Source: Paracoccaceae bacterium (GTDB lineage Bacteria > Pseudomonadota > Alphaproteobacteria > Rhodobacterales > Rhodobacteraceae). Taken from it: DNA of 64,000 nucleotides. The DNA lies in contig JAAEZA010000006.1 in the NCBI GenBank assembly GCA_018223125.1, forward strand, positions 44,026 to 108,025, in the 5' to 3' direction. The notes under the pieces were generated by a model. The model was not told the origin of the DNA. It made no database searches and saw nothing but the letters and a program-made list of their open reading frames with translations. A program made the position numbers and the translations under genes. Shown one piece after another: positions 28,025-37,392 of the stretch (its first letter is position 1; every line of letters starts with the position of its first letter).

Positions 28025-28372
28025 ATGCCCAAAACCCGTGTTGCTCTTGAAATCGGCCATGGCACATCCCTGCGCCGCGCCGATTATACCGCTGCCGCCC
28101 GCCGTGCGATTCAAAATGCGCTCTGGCGCAATTCCCTGACGGTGGCCCCTGCTCTGGGCTTTCCGAAAGAAGCCATGATCGTGGATGTGGATATCGCCGT
28201 ACAGAAACCGGATCAGGTGGACACTGACGCGCTGGCCGACATGTTCCCCTACGGCCAGATCGCCATCACGGCCTCCCACGGGGGTCTTGATATTGCCAAA
28301 CCGGACGGCGCGGGGATCACCGTGATCGCCAATGCCTCCATTGTTGTTTCTTTTGATATGGAGCGGACATGA
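28025..28372 (+). CDS. Lin0512 family protein, first of a tandem pair
   Basis: A 115-residue protein of the Lin0512 family (TIGR02058), function unknown. The family pattern is visible: EIGHGTSLRRADYTAAARRAIQNALWRNSL (G-x-G/H-T...DYT.AA.RA..NA...NSL), then VDVDIAVQKPDQVDTD and a C-terminal IANASIVVSF. It overlaps the next gene, its paralogue, by four bases (ATGA). No signal peptide or membrane segment. It diverges from the AI-2E permease gene. Confidence 0.8.
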   Translation: MPKTRVALEIGHGTSLRRADYTAAARRAIQNALWRNSLTVAPALGFPKEAMIVDVDIAVQKPDQVDTDALADMFPYGQIAITASHGGLDIAKPDGAGITVIANASIVVSFDMERT

Positions 28373-28758
28373 CTCAGAACACCCCGACAACCGATGCCCG
28401 CATTATCCTTGAAACCGGCATTGGCACCGATCTTTACGGCAAGGATTATACCAAAGCCGCGATCCGCGCGGTAAATGATGCGATCCGCCATTCCTCGCTG
28501 ACGCTGTTCAGTGAATTGGGACTGGATCATCAGGACATGACTGTTGCAGTTACAATCGGTGTGCAGGAACCGGATCAACTGGACAGGGATCGGGTCGCCG
28601 CAGAGTTGCCCCGCGGCAAGGCAAAAGTCACCGCCGTAAAAGGCGGGCAGAATATCCCCTCGCCTGACGGCAGCACTGCCAGCGTCATCGCCACAGCAGC
28701 GATAGAGGCCTATTACCCGATCAACACAGCCGACTGGAAACTGAGCAAGACCGGCTGA
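28369..28758 (+). CDS. Lin0512 family protein, second of a tandem pair
   Basis: A 129-residue paralogue of the preceding gene: ETGIGTDLYGKDYTKAAIRAVNDAIRHSSL aligns with the first copy in the same order (shown by GIGTDLYG...DYTKAAIRAVNDA), then VAVTIGVQEPDQLDRD and IATAAIEAYYP. The two are translationally coupled and probably form a hetero-oligomer, an inference from the overlap. Function is unknown. It converges on nadK across a spacer holding a copy of the intergenic repeat described at 28764-28798. Confidence 0.8.
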   Translation: MTQNTPTTDARIILETGIGTDLYGKDYTKAAIRAVNDAIRHSSLTLFSELGLDHQDMTVAVTIGVQEPDQLDRDRVAAELPRGKAKVTAVKGGQNIPSPDGSTASVIATAAIEAYYPINTADWKLSKTG

Positions 28759-28763
28759 CCCTC

Positions 28764-28798
28764 GGCTCTTTTTGGGAAAAATATCCCCGCGCGGAGCG
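28764..28798. repeat. Intergenic repeat, fullest copy
   Basis: The string GGCTCTTTTTGGG followed by AAAAATATCC and CCGCGCGGAGCG. Its left 23 bases recur at 45365-45387 with two differences; its right 20 recur at 13825-13843 with a one-base deletion and one substitution at most; a looser copy is at 37363-37388. All four are in spacers next to stop codons or starts. Related strings are familiar in Roseobacter-group spacers, but their role is unknown. Confidence 0.55.
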
Positions 28799-28818
28799 CT
28801 GGAAATCCCGACGTGCGG

Positions 28819-29583
28819 TTAAACAAACTGCTCGCGGATCAGGCGTTCTTCCAGACCGTGCCCCGGATCGAACAGCAGGCGATGGGTGATTTCCGGTGCG
28901 ATGGCAATTTCCACCCATTCCACTTCCCGCGCCTCATTCCCGTCCGCCACAGCCTGCACGGGCCTTTTTTCCATCTCCAACACCTCAAAGCGCACTTTTG
29001 CTTTCATCGGCAGCAGTGCTCCGCGCCAGCGACGGGGACGGAAGGCGGCCATTGCCGTCAGGGCAAGGATCTCTGCACCGATCGGCAGAATCGGTCCGTG
29101 CGCCGAATAGTTATAGGCGGTCGAACCGGCAGGTGTTGCCAGCAGCGCACCGTCACAGACCAGTTCGGGCAGCCTTTCCTTGCCGTCCACCAGAATACGC
29201 AGTTTTGCAGCCTGCGGGCCATGACGGAACAGGGACACCTCGTTAATCGCAAGGGCCTCGATCTCTGTGCCGTCCACACAATGGGCGCGCATCCGCAGCG
29301 GGTGAATCACCGCTTCTTCGGCTTCTGCCAGCCGGTCCGTCAGCCCTTCCGGCGCAAAAGTATTCATCAAAAAGCCGACGGTGCCGCGATTCATTCCATA
29401 GACCGGTGCGCGCAACCCTTGGGTCTGATGCAGCACGGACAGCATGAACCCGTCCCCGCCGAGCGCCACAATCAGATCCGCCTGCACCGGCGGCACATCC
29501 CCGTAACGCTTTACCAGCACGGCACGCGCCTCTTGTGCAGTCTCTACCTGACTGGCAAGAAAACAGATTTTCCTATACTGCAT
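28819..29583 (-). CDS. nadK: NAD kinase
   Basis: Phosphorylates NAD to NADP. The 254-residue protein has the family landmarks: [14 protein letters not shown] (the GGDG motif), [13 protein letters not shown], the conserved NE pair in [12 protein letters not shown], and [20 protein letters not shown]. The start is ATG at 29583; the TTG immediately before it is an alternative. It converges on the Lin0512 pair and diverges from glyA across a 273-bp spacer. Confidence 0.94.
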   Translation of the reverse strand: MQYRKICFLASQVETAQEARAVLVKRYGDVPPVQADLIVALGGDGFMLSVLHQTQGLRAPVYGMNRGTVGFLMNTFAPEGLTDRLAEAEEAVIHPLRMRAHCVDGTEIEALAINEVSLFRHGPQAAKLRILVDGKERLPELVCDGALLATPAGSTAYNYSAHGPILPIGAEILALTAMAAFRPRRWRGALLPMKAKVRFEVLEMEKRPVQAVADGNEAREVEWVEIAIAPEITHRLLFDPGHGLEERLIREQFV

Positions 29584-29856
29584 CAAAGCGCCCCGTGTGG
29601 TCCTGCAATGGTCGTCCGGACAGTTTCACCGCCCCGCCGGTCCTGTGCAAGGGAAATCCCCCGCCTGCCGCAGGGTTATTCCCGAGGGAAAAAGGCGAAA
29701 AACGACTATTGCGCGACAGTTTGCGCCTTTTCTTTTAGGGCAAATCCCCGTAGTTGCGTCCGCAATTGGCAGTCACACGTCGCATATGGATCAGCCAGAG
29801 CACAGCGCGTGGACTACCCGTACCGCATCGGCAAGACCAACAAAGGATCATCCCCT
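29584..29856. other. Shared upstream region of nadK and glyA
   Basis: No gene. A wide inverted repeat AAAAGGCG (29690-29697) and CGCCTTTT (29724-29731), followed by CTTTT, could be a weak terminator or leader hairpin reading toward glyA. I looked for glycine-riboswitch core strings and found none. Promoters were not clear on either strand. Confidence 0.4.
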
Positions 29857-31149
29857 ATGACAACCGTCCGCGACGCTGGATTTTTTACTGAATCCCTTTC
29901 CACCCGTGATCCCGAACTGTTCGGCGCAATCACTGACGAGCTCGGCCGCCAGCGGGACGAGATCGAACTGATCGCTTCCGAAAACATCGTTTCCAAAGCG
30001 GTGATGGAAGCGCAAGGCTCGGTGATGACGAACAAATACGCCGAAGGCTATCCCGGACGCCGTTATTATGGCGGGTGCCAGCATGTGGACGTGGCAGAAA
30101 ACCTTGCCATTGACCGCGCCAAACAGCTGTTCGGCTGCGAATTCGCCAACGTACAGCCGAATTCCGGCAGTCAGGCCAATCAGGGCGTGTTTCAGGCGCT
30201 GCTGACACCGGGCGACACGATTCTTGGCATGTCCCTGGATGCAGGCGGCCACCTGACACACGGCGCCAAGCCGAACCAGTCCGGCAAATGGTTCAACGCC
30301 ATCCAGTACGGCGTGCGCAAACAGGACAACCTGCTGGACTACGATCAGGTGCAATCCCTTGCGGATGAGCACAAACCAAAGATGATCATCGCCGGTGGGT
30401 CCGCCATCCCGCGCCAGATCGACTTTGCCAGAATGCGCGAGATTGCGGACAGCGTCGGCGCCTATCTGATGGTGGATATGGCCCATTTCGCCGGTCTGGT
30501 TGCAGGCGGTGAACACCCCTCCCCCTTCCCGCACGCCCATGTCGCAACAACCACGACTCACAAAACCCTGCGCGGCCCGCGCGGTGGCATGATCCTGACC
30601 AATGACGAGACGATCGCGAAGAAAGTAAACTCTGCCATCTTCCCCGGCATTCAGGGCGGCCCGCTGATGCATGTGATCGCCGGTAAGGCTGTCGCCTTCG
30701 GTGAAGCGCTGCGCCCCGAGTTCAAATCTTATCAGAAGCAGGTCGTCGCCAATGCCAAGGCACTGGCAGACCAGTTGATGAAGGGCGGTCTGGACATTGT
30801 CACAGGCGGCACTGATACCCATGTGATGCTGGTGGACCTGCGCCCCAAAGGCGTGACAGGCAACATCACCGACAAGGCGCTGGGCCGTGCGCATATCACT
30901 GCAAACAAGAACGGTATCCCGTTTGATCCTGAAAAGCCGACAGTGACCTCCGGCATCCGCCTTGGCACACCTGCGGGCACCACCCGCGGCTTTGGCGAGG
31001 CTGAATTCCGCGAGATCGGGGATATGATCATCGAGGTTGTGGACGGTCTGGCCGCCAACGGCGAAGACGGCAATGCAGAGGTCGAAGCCGCTGTACGCGC
31101 CAAAGTTGCCGACCTGTGCAAACGTTTCCCGCTTTACGACGATCTCTAA
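29857..31149 (+). CDS. glyA: Serine hydroxymethyltransferase
   Basis: PLP enzyme interconverting serine and glycine with tetrahydrofolate. The 430-residue protein has the canonical motifs: [52 protein letters not shown], the aspartate loop [14 protein letters not shown], and the PLP lysine in [16 protein letters not shown]. The start at 29857 follows AAAGGATC; the open frame extends far upstream through the spacer but with no similarity. A strong terminator follows. Confidence 0.97.
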   Translation: MTTVRDAGFFTESLSTRDPELFGAITDELGRQRDEIELIASENIVSKAVMEAQGSVMTNKYAEGYPGRRYYGGCQHVDVAENLAIDRAKQLFGCEFANVQPNSGSQANQGVFQALLTPGDTILGMSLDAGGHLTHGAKPNQSGKWFNAIQYGVRKQDNLLDYDQVQSLADEHKPKMIIAGGSAIPRQIDFARMREIADSVGAYLMVDMAHFAGLVAGGEHPSPFPHAHVATTTTHKTLRGPRGGMILTNDETIAKKVNSAIFPGIQGGPLMHVIAGKAVAFGEALRPEFKSYQKQVVANAKALADQLMKGGLDIVTGGTDTHVMLVDLRPKGVTGNITDKALGRAHITANKNGIPFDPEKPTVTSGIRLGTPAGTTRGFGEAEFREIGDMIIEVVDGLAANGEDGNAEVEAAVRAKVADLCKRFPLYDDL

Positions 31150-31187
31150 GGTTTTATCGCACTTAGCCGCGATACCCGCAATTCAGA

Positions 31188-31216
31188 GCCGCCCCTTTCC
31201 CGGGGGCGGCTTTTTT
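31188..31216 (+). terminator. Rho-independent terminator of glyA
   Basis: GCCGCCCC (31188-31195) pairs with GGGGCGGC (31203-31210) and is followed by six T. It lies 38 bp after the glyA stop. Confidence 0.92.
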
Positions 31217-31365
31217 GTGCAACTCTTCTGACTCGGTGATGAAGCGTTCAGGCGGGCGAGTTTATCCGGCCTGTGCCTTGCACGCGGTTACAGATTTCCC
31301 TATCGTCCTGCCTATTCAGATTGGCGCCGCCAATGGGTTGCGTATTGATCCAAGGACTTTTTTTC

Positions 31366-32292
31366 ATGTCAGACGCCCAGTTCGAAGTGGTTGTTGCCGT
31401 TGTCTGCGCGGATATTTCCGGCAGCACGGCTTTGTACGATCAGGTGGGTAATCTTGAGGCCCGCGCCCAGATTGATGATTGCCTGCGTATTCTCAGGGAT
31501 GTGATCAGCGAACACGGCGGGGAGTTCATTCATTCCCGCGGGGACGATGTGCTGTGCATTTTCGAAGACCCGAACAACGCGCTTCAGACCATGCAGGACA
31601 TGCTGGCGCGCACGCGGGAAGGTGTCCTTTCGGTCCATATCGGGCTGGACTTCGGGCCGGCTATCCGCACGCGGGACGATATCTTCGGGGATTGCGTGAA
31701 TGTTGCGGCCCGTCTGACCGGTCTTGCCAACCCCAATGAATCCCTGTGCAGCCGTGCCTTCTTCAAAGCGATCAAACAAGGCGGGCGCGACCAGTTGCAT
31801 TATTTTGACAGCCGCAGGCTGCGGGGCAAGGCCCGCGCTGAAAACATCTACCGCTATGCTGATGTCACTGTGGACAGCAACACACAGGTGTCTTTCGGAT
31901 CAGCCCCGAACACGGACCTGCCCCGCGCCAGCAGTGACGGCACCAAAGAACTTTCAGCTCTGATCGCCTTTGACGGCAAGGTCGCAGAATGTACGCAGGA
32001 CCGCGAGGTCACGGTCGGACGGGCCGACACCTGCGATCTTATCCTGCCCCGCCAATGGGTATCGCGCCGCCATATCATCATTGAAATGCGTAAGGATCAT
32101 GCCTACTTACGGGATGTCAGCTCGAACGGCACCTATGTCTGCCTGCCCGGACAGGACCCGATCCTTTTGCGCCGTGAAACCATGGCGCTGCCGGGTAAAT
32201 GCACGTTGTCGCCAACCAAACACCCCGAGGCCGAGGATGCCCTTTCCGTGACTTGCCAATTGCACCATATGGCCCAGCTTAAACCGGCATAA
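31366..32292 (+). CDS. Class III adenylate/guanylate cyclase with C-terminal FHA domain
   Basis: A 308-residue cytosolic signalling protein. The cyclase homology domain covers about residues 8-170: the first metal aspartate is in CADISGSTALYD (near residue 16), the second in SRGDDVLCIF (near 60), and the N-x3-R catalytic pair in CVNVAARL. The FHA domain is at about 205-290, with VGRADTCDLIL, SRRHIIIE and SSNGTYV, the residues that bind phosphothreonine. It therefore joins cyclic nucleotide synthesis to phosphopeptide recognition. A specificity-determining Lys/Asp pair was not assigned, so cAMP versus cGMP is open. The start is set by AAGGA ten bases upstream. Confidence 0.87.
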   Translation: MSDAQFEVVVAVVCADISGSTALYDQVGNLEARAQIDDCLRILRDVISEHGGEFIHSRGDDVLCIFEDPNNALQTMQDMLARTREGVLSVHIGLDFGPAIRTRDDIFGDCVNVAARLTGLANPNESLCSRAFFKAIKQGGRDQLHYFDSRRLRGKARAENIYRYADVTVDSNTQVSFGSAPNTDLPRASSDGTKELSALIAFDGKVAECTQDREVTVGRADTCDLILPRQWVSRRHIIIEMRKDHAYLRDVSSNGTYVCLPGQDPILLRRETMALPGKCTLSPTKHPEAEDALSVTCQLHHMAQLKPA

Positions 32293-32329
32293 GGCACCCC
32301 GGCGCCATCACCCAGAAAAGGACGTTTCA

Positions 32330-33613
32330 TTGCTCCGCTTTCTCGTCACCGTCTTCCTGTTCCTTCTGCCCGTTTCCGCCACCGCCCAAGAGGTTATTCC
32401 CCTGAAGAACACCGGCGGGTTGCATTCTGCCTATGTGGTGCCGCGCAATGATTTCAACCGTGTGGACGTGCAGGTTCTGGTACTCTCGGGTAGTTATGAC
32501 GACGATGAAGTCGCCGGAACCGCACATTTTCTGGAGCATCTCGCGGCTTTTTCCGCTGATACCTATGTGTTGCGCCAGCCCCGCGAACGGGATCTTTTCG
32601 CTAAAACGTCCCCTGTTGCGACGATCTACACCAACTCCGGCCATCGCGCAGAAATCGACCGGCTGATGAAACTCTCCCGCGCCCTGCTGGACACCCCCAA
32701 ACTGCCCGAAGACTTCCTGCAAAGCGAAAAGAAGATCGTGGAGCGGGAAACCTACCTGAGAGAGCGCCAGTACCCGACCCGCTGGCTGCGGCGCAAGGCC
32801 TTGCAGAACCTTTACGGCTCCACCCGCGGGCGGGCCAATGACATCATCGCAGATGTCCCCAAGCTCAGCCTTGAAGCGGCGCTGGAGTTTCACGCCAAAC
32901 ACTACGTCCCATCCAATATCATGTTGATTATTTCGGGGAATATCCCGCCCGAACTGGCCGAAAAGAAGGTCGGTGAGTATTTTGGCGATACCAAAGCCTC
33001 CACCCCGCCGGAAAAATGGTGGCTGGATGAAAAACCCCAAGCCGGCCTGCGCAAGATCGAACGGCTGTCCTCCAACCGGCTGTATGATGACACGCTGGTC
33101 TATACCAAATTCGTCGAATATCCGGTCGAAGACACCAGCATCGACCTGCAAGGAGAATTCTTCATCGGTGTCTCCATCTTCGAAAGCCGCATCCGCAAGG
33201 CACTGATCTTCGACAGTTTCGATTTCCAGACGATCAACACCAGCTTCTTTCTGGCCAAGAACGGCGATATGGAAATGGTTTCCTTTCTGGTGCCCATGCC
33301 CGGCGTGTCTTATGAAGATGCGCTAGGGACATTTGAAACCACAATCGCCGGTCTGCTCGACACCCCGCCAAGCGCGCAGGAAATCGAAACCGCCCGCAAG
33401 CGCAACGCCGCCCATGCCAGTTCGGCCGCGCGGCGCCCCGATGATTTTCTGGCCTTTCTGGAAAACGTCGGCTCTGACGGGTTGCCGCCGATCTCGCCGG
33501 GCACCTATGCCAGCCTGATCGAAAACACCACAGATGCAGAGGTTCTGGCGTTTCTTGAAAACCTGATCGCCCCCGCACCGATGTCCGCCGTATTCGCAAC
33601 AAAGGAAGACTGA
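32330..33613 (+). CDS. Exported M16 (insulinase-type) zinc peptidase
   Basis: A 427-residue periplasmic metallopeptidase of the pitrilysin/insulinase clan. A signal peptide (LRFLVTVFLFLLPVSATAQ) precedes the M16 domain. The inverted zinc motif HxxEH is intact in AHFLEHLAAF (about residues 66-70), and the third ligand glutamate is in IVERETYLRER about 75 residues later. The second half-domain follows at about residue 180. The start is TTG, preceded by AAGGAC. It lies one base from a second M16-like gene lacking the zinc motif, so an active/inactive heterodimer is expected, as for other bacterial M16B pairs. Confidence 0.88.
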   Translation: MLRFLVTVFLFLLPVSATAQEVIPLKNTGGLHSAYVVPRNDFNRVDVQVLVLSGSYDDDEVAGTAHFLEHLAAFSADTYVLRQPRERDLFAKTSPVATIYTNSGHRAEIDRLMKLSRALLDTPKLPEDFLQSEKKIVERETYLRERQYPTRWLRRKALQNLYGSTRGRANDIIADVPKLSLEAALEFHAKHYVPSNIMLIISGNIPPELAEKKVGEYFGDTKASTPPEKWWLDEKPQAGLRKIERLSSNRLYDDTLVYTKFVEYPVEDTSIDLQGEFFIGVSIFESRIRKALIFDSFDFQTINTSFFLAKNGDMEMVSFLVPMPGVSYEDALGTFETTIAGLLDTPPSAQEIETARKRNAAHASSAARRPDDFLAFLENVGSDGLPPISPGTYASLIENTTDAEVLAFLENLIAPAPMSAVFATKED

Positions 33614-33614
33614 G

Positions 33615-34952
33615 ATGATTTTACGCGTCCTGACCCTCTGTGTTGTGTCCCTGTTTCTGCCTTTTATGGCCCGTGCCGAACTGGTCGCGGCATCTTCCGA
33701 TCCGAAAATCGCGCAACTGACCCCGATGCGGAACGGCCTGTCAGCCGTCACATTTGTCTGGGCGATCCCCGATTTTGCGATGAACCGCGTGCTCGCGCTG
33801 AATGCCGGGCTGTCCACCGCGATCAGTGCGGGCACAGCGGAGCTCTCCCCCTTCGAGGCAGAAACCTACCGCGAGGTGAACGGCATTTCCCTTGGCATCT
33901 CCACTCAGGACTCCGATATCCTGCTGACCATGACAGCCCCCCATGCCGTCTTTGCAGAGGCGCTGGCCCATCTGAACGCGCTGCTGGTCAATCCTGCCTT
34001 TTCCAGAGACTGGTACAAGCGCCAGTCCCTGTTGCTGACCCCTGTCAAAGCCACGAAGAACCGGCGCCCCGACCATGTAATCAATGTGCTGTCCGATTAT
34101 GTGCGCTTTCCGGTTGAAACAGACGGCTTTGACACGAGGGGCGTAGAATTTGCCTTTGGCATGCCCCGCCAGATCATCATCCGTACCACAGAACGGGACC
34201 CGTCCCCGCTGATCCAGAGCGCCGTAAACGGCCTGACCCTGCGCAATGCTGACGTTGAACCGACGAACAAACCGGACCGGCCTGTGGACCTGCCCGAAGG
34301 TATCATCTTTGCGCCGGATCCGGACGGGGAGGAAACCCTGATCCTTGCCGTTCATCACAGTATATTCGAAAATGCAGAGCAGCAGATCAACGCCAACCTG
34401 CTGCTGGATTACATGGGCGCCTATCAGGGTTCGGAAATGTTCCGCATCATCCGGCAGGAAATGCGCGCCGCCTATGATCCGGCGTCGGATTTCCACCAGA
34501 TCGCCCGCAATCAGGCGCTGCTGGCGCTAAGTGCAACTGTCTCTACGCCCGACTGGCCTGCGGTTCTGGAAACCATCCGCACAATCTATGAAAGTGCCCG
34601 CGCGGGCGACGTCGGGGCGCAGGGACTGGCCAACAACCAGCGCCGTCTGCGCAGCGGTTTCGAATACAGGTTCGCCACCAACCCGTCCTGGACTGCGATG
34701 CAGTTCCTGTTCGAATATCCCGACGGCACCACTGGCGATGTGAAAATACCCCTGTTCAGTGCCCTTGTGCAGGCAAAACTGGAAACCATCGCTGCAAATG
34801 GCAAAGAGAGCCTACCGCCCTTCTCGGACTATCTGATCCTGCTGATCGGCGGCACCCTGCCGCCGGACACCAAGATGCAGGAACAGAACGGCTATTGCGA
34901 ACTCCCCCTGTCAGAGCCGCTGCGCTATTGTCTTGAAAAATTGCAGGACTAG
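33615..34952 (+). CDS. Exported M16-like protein without zinc motif
   Basis: A 445-residue protein with a signal peptide (LCVVSLFLPFMARA). The fold is M16-like: an N-terminal half in which the expected HxxEH is absent (the region reads AISAGTAELSPFEAETYREV), and a C-terminal half with YQGSEMFRIIRQEMRAAYDP, which resembles the R/Y substrate-binding segment of M16B partner subunits. It is therefore probably the non-catalytic partner of the preceding peptidase. Its start is one base after that gene's stop. Confidence 0.82.
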   Translation: MILRVLTLCVVSLFLPFMARAELVAASSDPKIAQLTPMRNGLSAVTFVWAIPDFAMNRVLALNAGLSTAISAGTAELSPFEAETYREVNGISLGISTQDSDILLTMTAPHAVFAEALAHLNALLVNPAFSRDWYKRQSLLLTPVKATKNRRPDHVINVLSDYVRFPVETDGFDTRGVEFAFGMPRQIIIRTTERDPSPLIQSAVNGLTLRNADVEPTNKPDRPVDLPEGIIFAPDPDGEETLILAVHHSIFENAEQQINANLLLDYMGAYQGSEMFRIIRQEMRAAYDPASDFHQIARNQALLALSATVSTPDWPAVLETIRTIYESARAGDVGAQGLANNQRRLRSGFEYRFATNPSWTAMQFLFEYPDGTTGDVKIPLFSALVQAKLETIAANGKESLPPFSDYLILLIGGTLPPDTKMQEQNGYCELPLSEPLRYCLEKLQD

Positions 34953-35527
34953 AGCCCGACCACGCGACGCACCATTGCGACATAGGTCTGGACCACCGCC
35001 TCGCGGTCCAGACGCCCGCCTTCGCGGTACCATGTGTTGACCCCTGTCAGCATGGCAAGAACAGCAAGGGTCGTCAGTTTGGGATCACCCAGACCTTCTC
35101 CGCCGCAGGCCACCAGAATATCCTCCAGAACCTGCTCGTATTGCGCCCGCATGGCTTCGATCTGTGCGAAGTTTTCCGCCGTCAGGTTGCGCAGTTCCAT
35201 ATAGGAAATAAACACCGCATCTGCGCGATCCAGATGGTGCAGAATGTGAAACCGCACAAAACTGTCCAGCCGCGAAAGCGGCTCTGGACCGGCGTCCACC
35301 TCTGCCCATGTGGACAGAAGCTCTTCCATATGCACTTTCATCAGTTCGAACAGCAGGCCCTGTTTGTCCGGCGTATAGCGGTAAAGCGCCCCTGCCTGCA
35401 CACCCACTTCGGCTGCAATCTGGCGCATGGAAACGGCGGCAAACCCGTGTTGCGCAAACAGCCGCAACGCCGCAGCCCGCACCAGTGGTCCGGTCTTTTG
35501 TGAACTGGAGCCGGATGTCCGCGCCAT
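34949..35527 (-). CDS. TetR/AcrR family transcriptional regulator
   Basis: A 192-residue repressor-type protein. The N-terminal helix-turn-helix is clear: LVRAAALRLFAQHGFAAVSMRQIAAEVGVQAGALYRYTPDKQGLLFELM (seen as FAQHGFAAVSMRQIA and VGVQAGALYRY). The C-terminal ligand domain is not diagnostic; proteins of this length with an HHLDRADAVFISYMELRNL segment are often linked to acyl-CoA or fatty-acid genes, but that is weak. The start MARTSGSSSQ follows a GGCAGGGACAGGC stretch. It converges on the M16 pair with a four-base overlap. Its target is not evident here. Confidence 0.87.
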   Translation of the reverse strand: MARTSGSSSQKTGPLVRAAALRLFAQHGFAAVSMRQIAAEVGVQAGALYRYTPDKQGLLFELMKVHMEELLSTWAEVDAGPEPLSRLDSFVRFHILHHLDRADAVFISYMELRNLTAENFAQIEAMRAQYEQVLEDILVACGGEGLGDPKLTTLAVLAMLTGVNTWYREGGRLDREAVVQTYVAMVRRVVGL

Positions 35528-35682
35528 ATGCCTGTCCCTGCCTTTGCTATAATCAAACTGCCTGCCCCCAAGAAAAATGAACGCCCGTTTAATTGCAAGC
35601 CCAAAGGAAGCGGTCGCCTGCCATTGCCCTGACTTGCGGATTTCCATAAACTCCGCAAAGCACAACCGCGGAGCCTTCCTTG

Positions 35683-35949
35683 ATGCGCCTGATCCTTCTT
35701 ATGACCGCCGCACTGGCACTGGCGGCCTGTTCAATTAAATCGAACCGGCCCGATTACCAGTACCCCGAAGGGTCCGATGCCTCCGGCGCCGACTGGCCGG
35801 AACTGGCTGTAACATCGGAACTGGCGGCCGCAGGAGAAGGCGTAAGCGCCGCTGCACAAGAAAATCAGGCTGCGGCCGAAAGACTTGCAGCCCGTGCCCG
35901 TGCGCTGCGCGCCCGCGCCGCCCGTCTGAAACGGGACGCAACCAATTGA
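35683..35949 (+). CDS. Small lipoprotein, hypothetical
   Basis: An 88-residue protein with a lipoprotein signal: MRLILLMTAALALAAC, lipobox LAAC, lipidated Cys at about 16. The mature part is Ala-rich, ending in repeated arginine-spaced helices (AAERLAARARALRARAARLKRD) likely to be coiled or amphipathic. No family recognised. Start ATG at 35683, directly after a TTG codon that could also serve; GGAG lies about ten bases upstream. It lies between tetR and hom with no clear partner. Confidence 0.65.
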   Translation: MRLILLMTAALALAACSIKSNRPDYQYPEGSDASGADWPELAVTSELAAAGEGVSAAAQENQAAAERLAARARALRARAARLKRDATN

Positions 35950-36046
35950 GCCCGCCGACAGGCCGGATCGGATTGCACCCTATGCCCCCTTGGGATAACA
36001 GAGAGCGAAACCCGTAGTATTCATCCGTTTTTCAAAGGTAGATCCC

Positions 36047-37333
36047 ATGTCCACCACACTCCGTCTCGGCATTGCCGGACTTGGAACCGTTGGTTCCGGC
36101 GTCATCAAGATTGTACAGCAGAATGCGGCCCTTCTGACGGCCCGCTCGGGCTGCACGATCGAAGTGACAGCGGTCAGTGCCCGCTCCCGCGGGAAAGACC
36201 GTGGGGTGGACCTGTCCGGATACGCATGGGAAGACGATCCGACCAAACTGGCACAGCGGGATGATGTGGATGTCTACGTCGAACTGATGGGCGGCGAAGA
36301 CGGCCCGGCCAAAGCCTCGGTAGAGGCTGCGCTGGCGGCAGGCAAACACGTCGTCACCGCCAATAAGGCGCTTCTGGCCCACCACGGCCACGCGCTTGCC
36401 CTGGCGGCAGAGAAGAACAGATTGAACCTGCGTTTCGAAGCCGCCGTTGCTGGGGGTATTCCGGTGATCAAGGCCCTGACGGAAGGGCTGGCCGGTAATA
36501 AAATCAACCGCATCATGGGGGTGATGAACGGCACCTGTAACTACATCCTGACACGGATGGAAAACGGCGGCCTGCCCTATGAGGATGTCTTTGAGGAAGC
36601 CAACCAGCTTGGCTATCTCGAAGCGGACCCGAACCTTGATGTCGGCGGGATTGATGCGGCGCATAAACTCGTGCTGCTGTCGTCCATCGCTTATGGCACA
36701 CAGGTTGATTTCAAAGCGGCACAATTGCAAGGCATCGGCGAAATTTCCATCGACGACATCCGCGCCGCCAGTGACATGGGCTACCGGATCAAACTGCTGG
36801 GGCTCAGCCAGATGACAGAACACGGGCTGGAACAAACCATGCAACCCTGTCTCGTGCCTTATAACTCGCCGCTGGGCCAGCTTGAGGGCGGCACAAATAT
36901 GATTGTGATCGAAGGCGACAGCGTCGGCCAGATCGTCCTGCGCGGTGCCGGTGCCGGCGAAGGCCCCACAGCCAGCGCCGTGATGGGCGACGTGATGGAT
37001 ATCGCGCGGGGGCTTACCCTGCCGGTCTTTGGCATCCCTGCCGACCAACTGGTCGACACACCCTCCGCCCAGTCGCAAGCGCCCTCGGCCTATTACATCC
37101 GCACCAGCCTGCGGGACGCACCCGGAGTGCTGGCGAATATCGCCCGCGCACTTGGCGATGCCAATGTGTCGATCGACCGCCTGCGCCAGCAGAACCACGA
37201 AGGCGACAGCGCCCCTGTGCTGATCGTCACCCACCCGTGCAAGCCATCGGATGTAGCCGCTGCCATTAAGGGCATCAAGGCCACGGGCGATGCCACAAGC
37301 GAACCGATCGCCCTGAAGATCGTCGAGGTTTAA
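36047..37333 (+). CDS. hom: Homoserine dehydrogenase
   Basis: Reduces aspartate semialdehyde to homoserine, the branch point to threonine and methionine. The 428-residue protein has the Rossmann start LGIAGLGTVGSGVIKIV, VVTANKALLAHHG, GIPVIKALTEGLAGN with GVMNGTCNYILTRME, the substrate-site EADPNLDVGGIDAAHKL, and a C-terminal ACT domain from about residue 350 (YYIRTSLRDAPGVLANIARAL), the usual site of threonine feedback. The start follows AAAGGTAGATCCC. It is followed by a bidirectional terminator. Confidence 0.96.
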   Translation: MSTTLRLGIAGLGTVGSGVIKIVQQNAALLTARSGCTIEVTAVSARSRGKDRGVDLSGYAWEDDPTKLAQRDDVDVYVELMGGEDGPAKASVEAALAAGKHVVTANKALLAHHGHALALAAEKNRLNLRFEAAVAGGIPVIKALTEGLAGNKINRIMGVMNGTCNYILTRMENGGLPYEDVFEEANQLGYLEADPNLDVGGIDAAHKLVLLSSIAYGTQVDFKAAQLQGIGEISIDDIRAASDMGYRIKLLGLSQMTEHGLEQTMQPCLVPYNSPLGQLEGGTNMIVIEGDSVGQIVLRGAGAGEGPTASAVMGDVMDIARGLTLPVFGIPADQLVDTPSAQSQAPSAYYIRTSLRDAPGVLANIARALGDANVSIDRLRQQNHEGDSAPVLIVTHPCKPSDVAAAIKGIKATGDATSEPIALKIVEV

Positions 37334-37392
37334 GCAGACACCACAGCCGGAACCTGAGGGGTCCGGCTTCCATTTTCTGGAAATATCCAAAG

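Noticed and set aside
29587..29856. Possible glycine riboswitch before glyA
   Set aside because: The conserved aptamer core strings were not found; only a loose hairpin is present.
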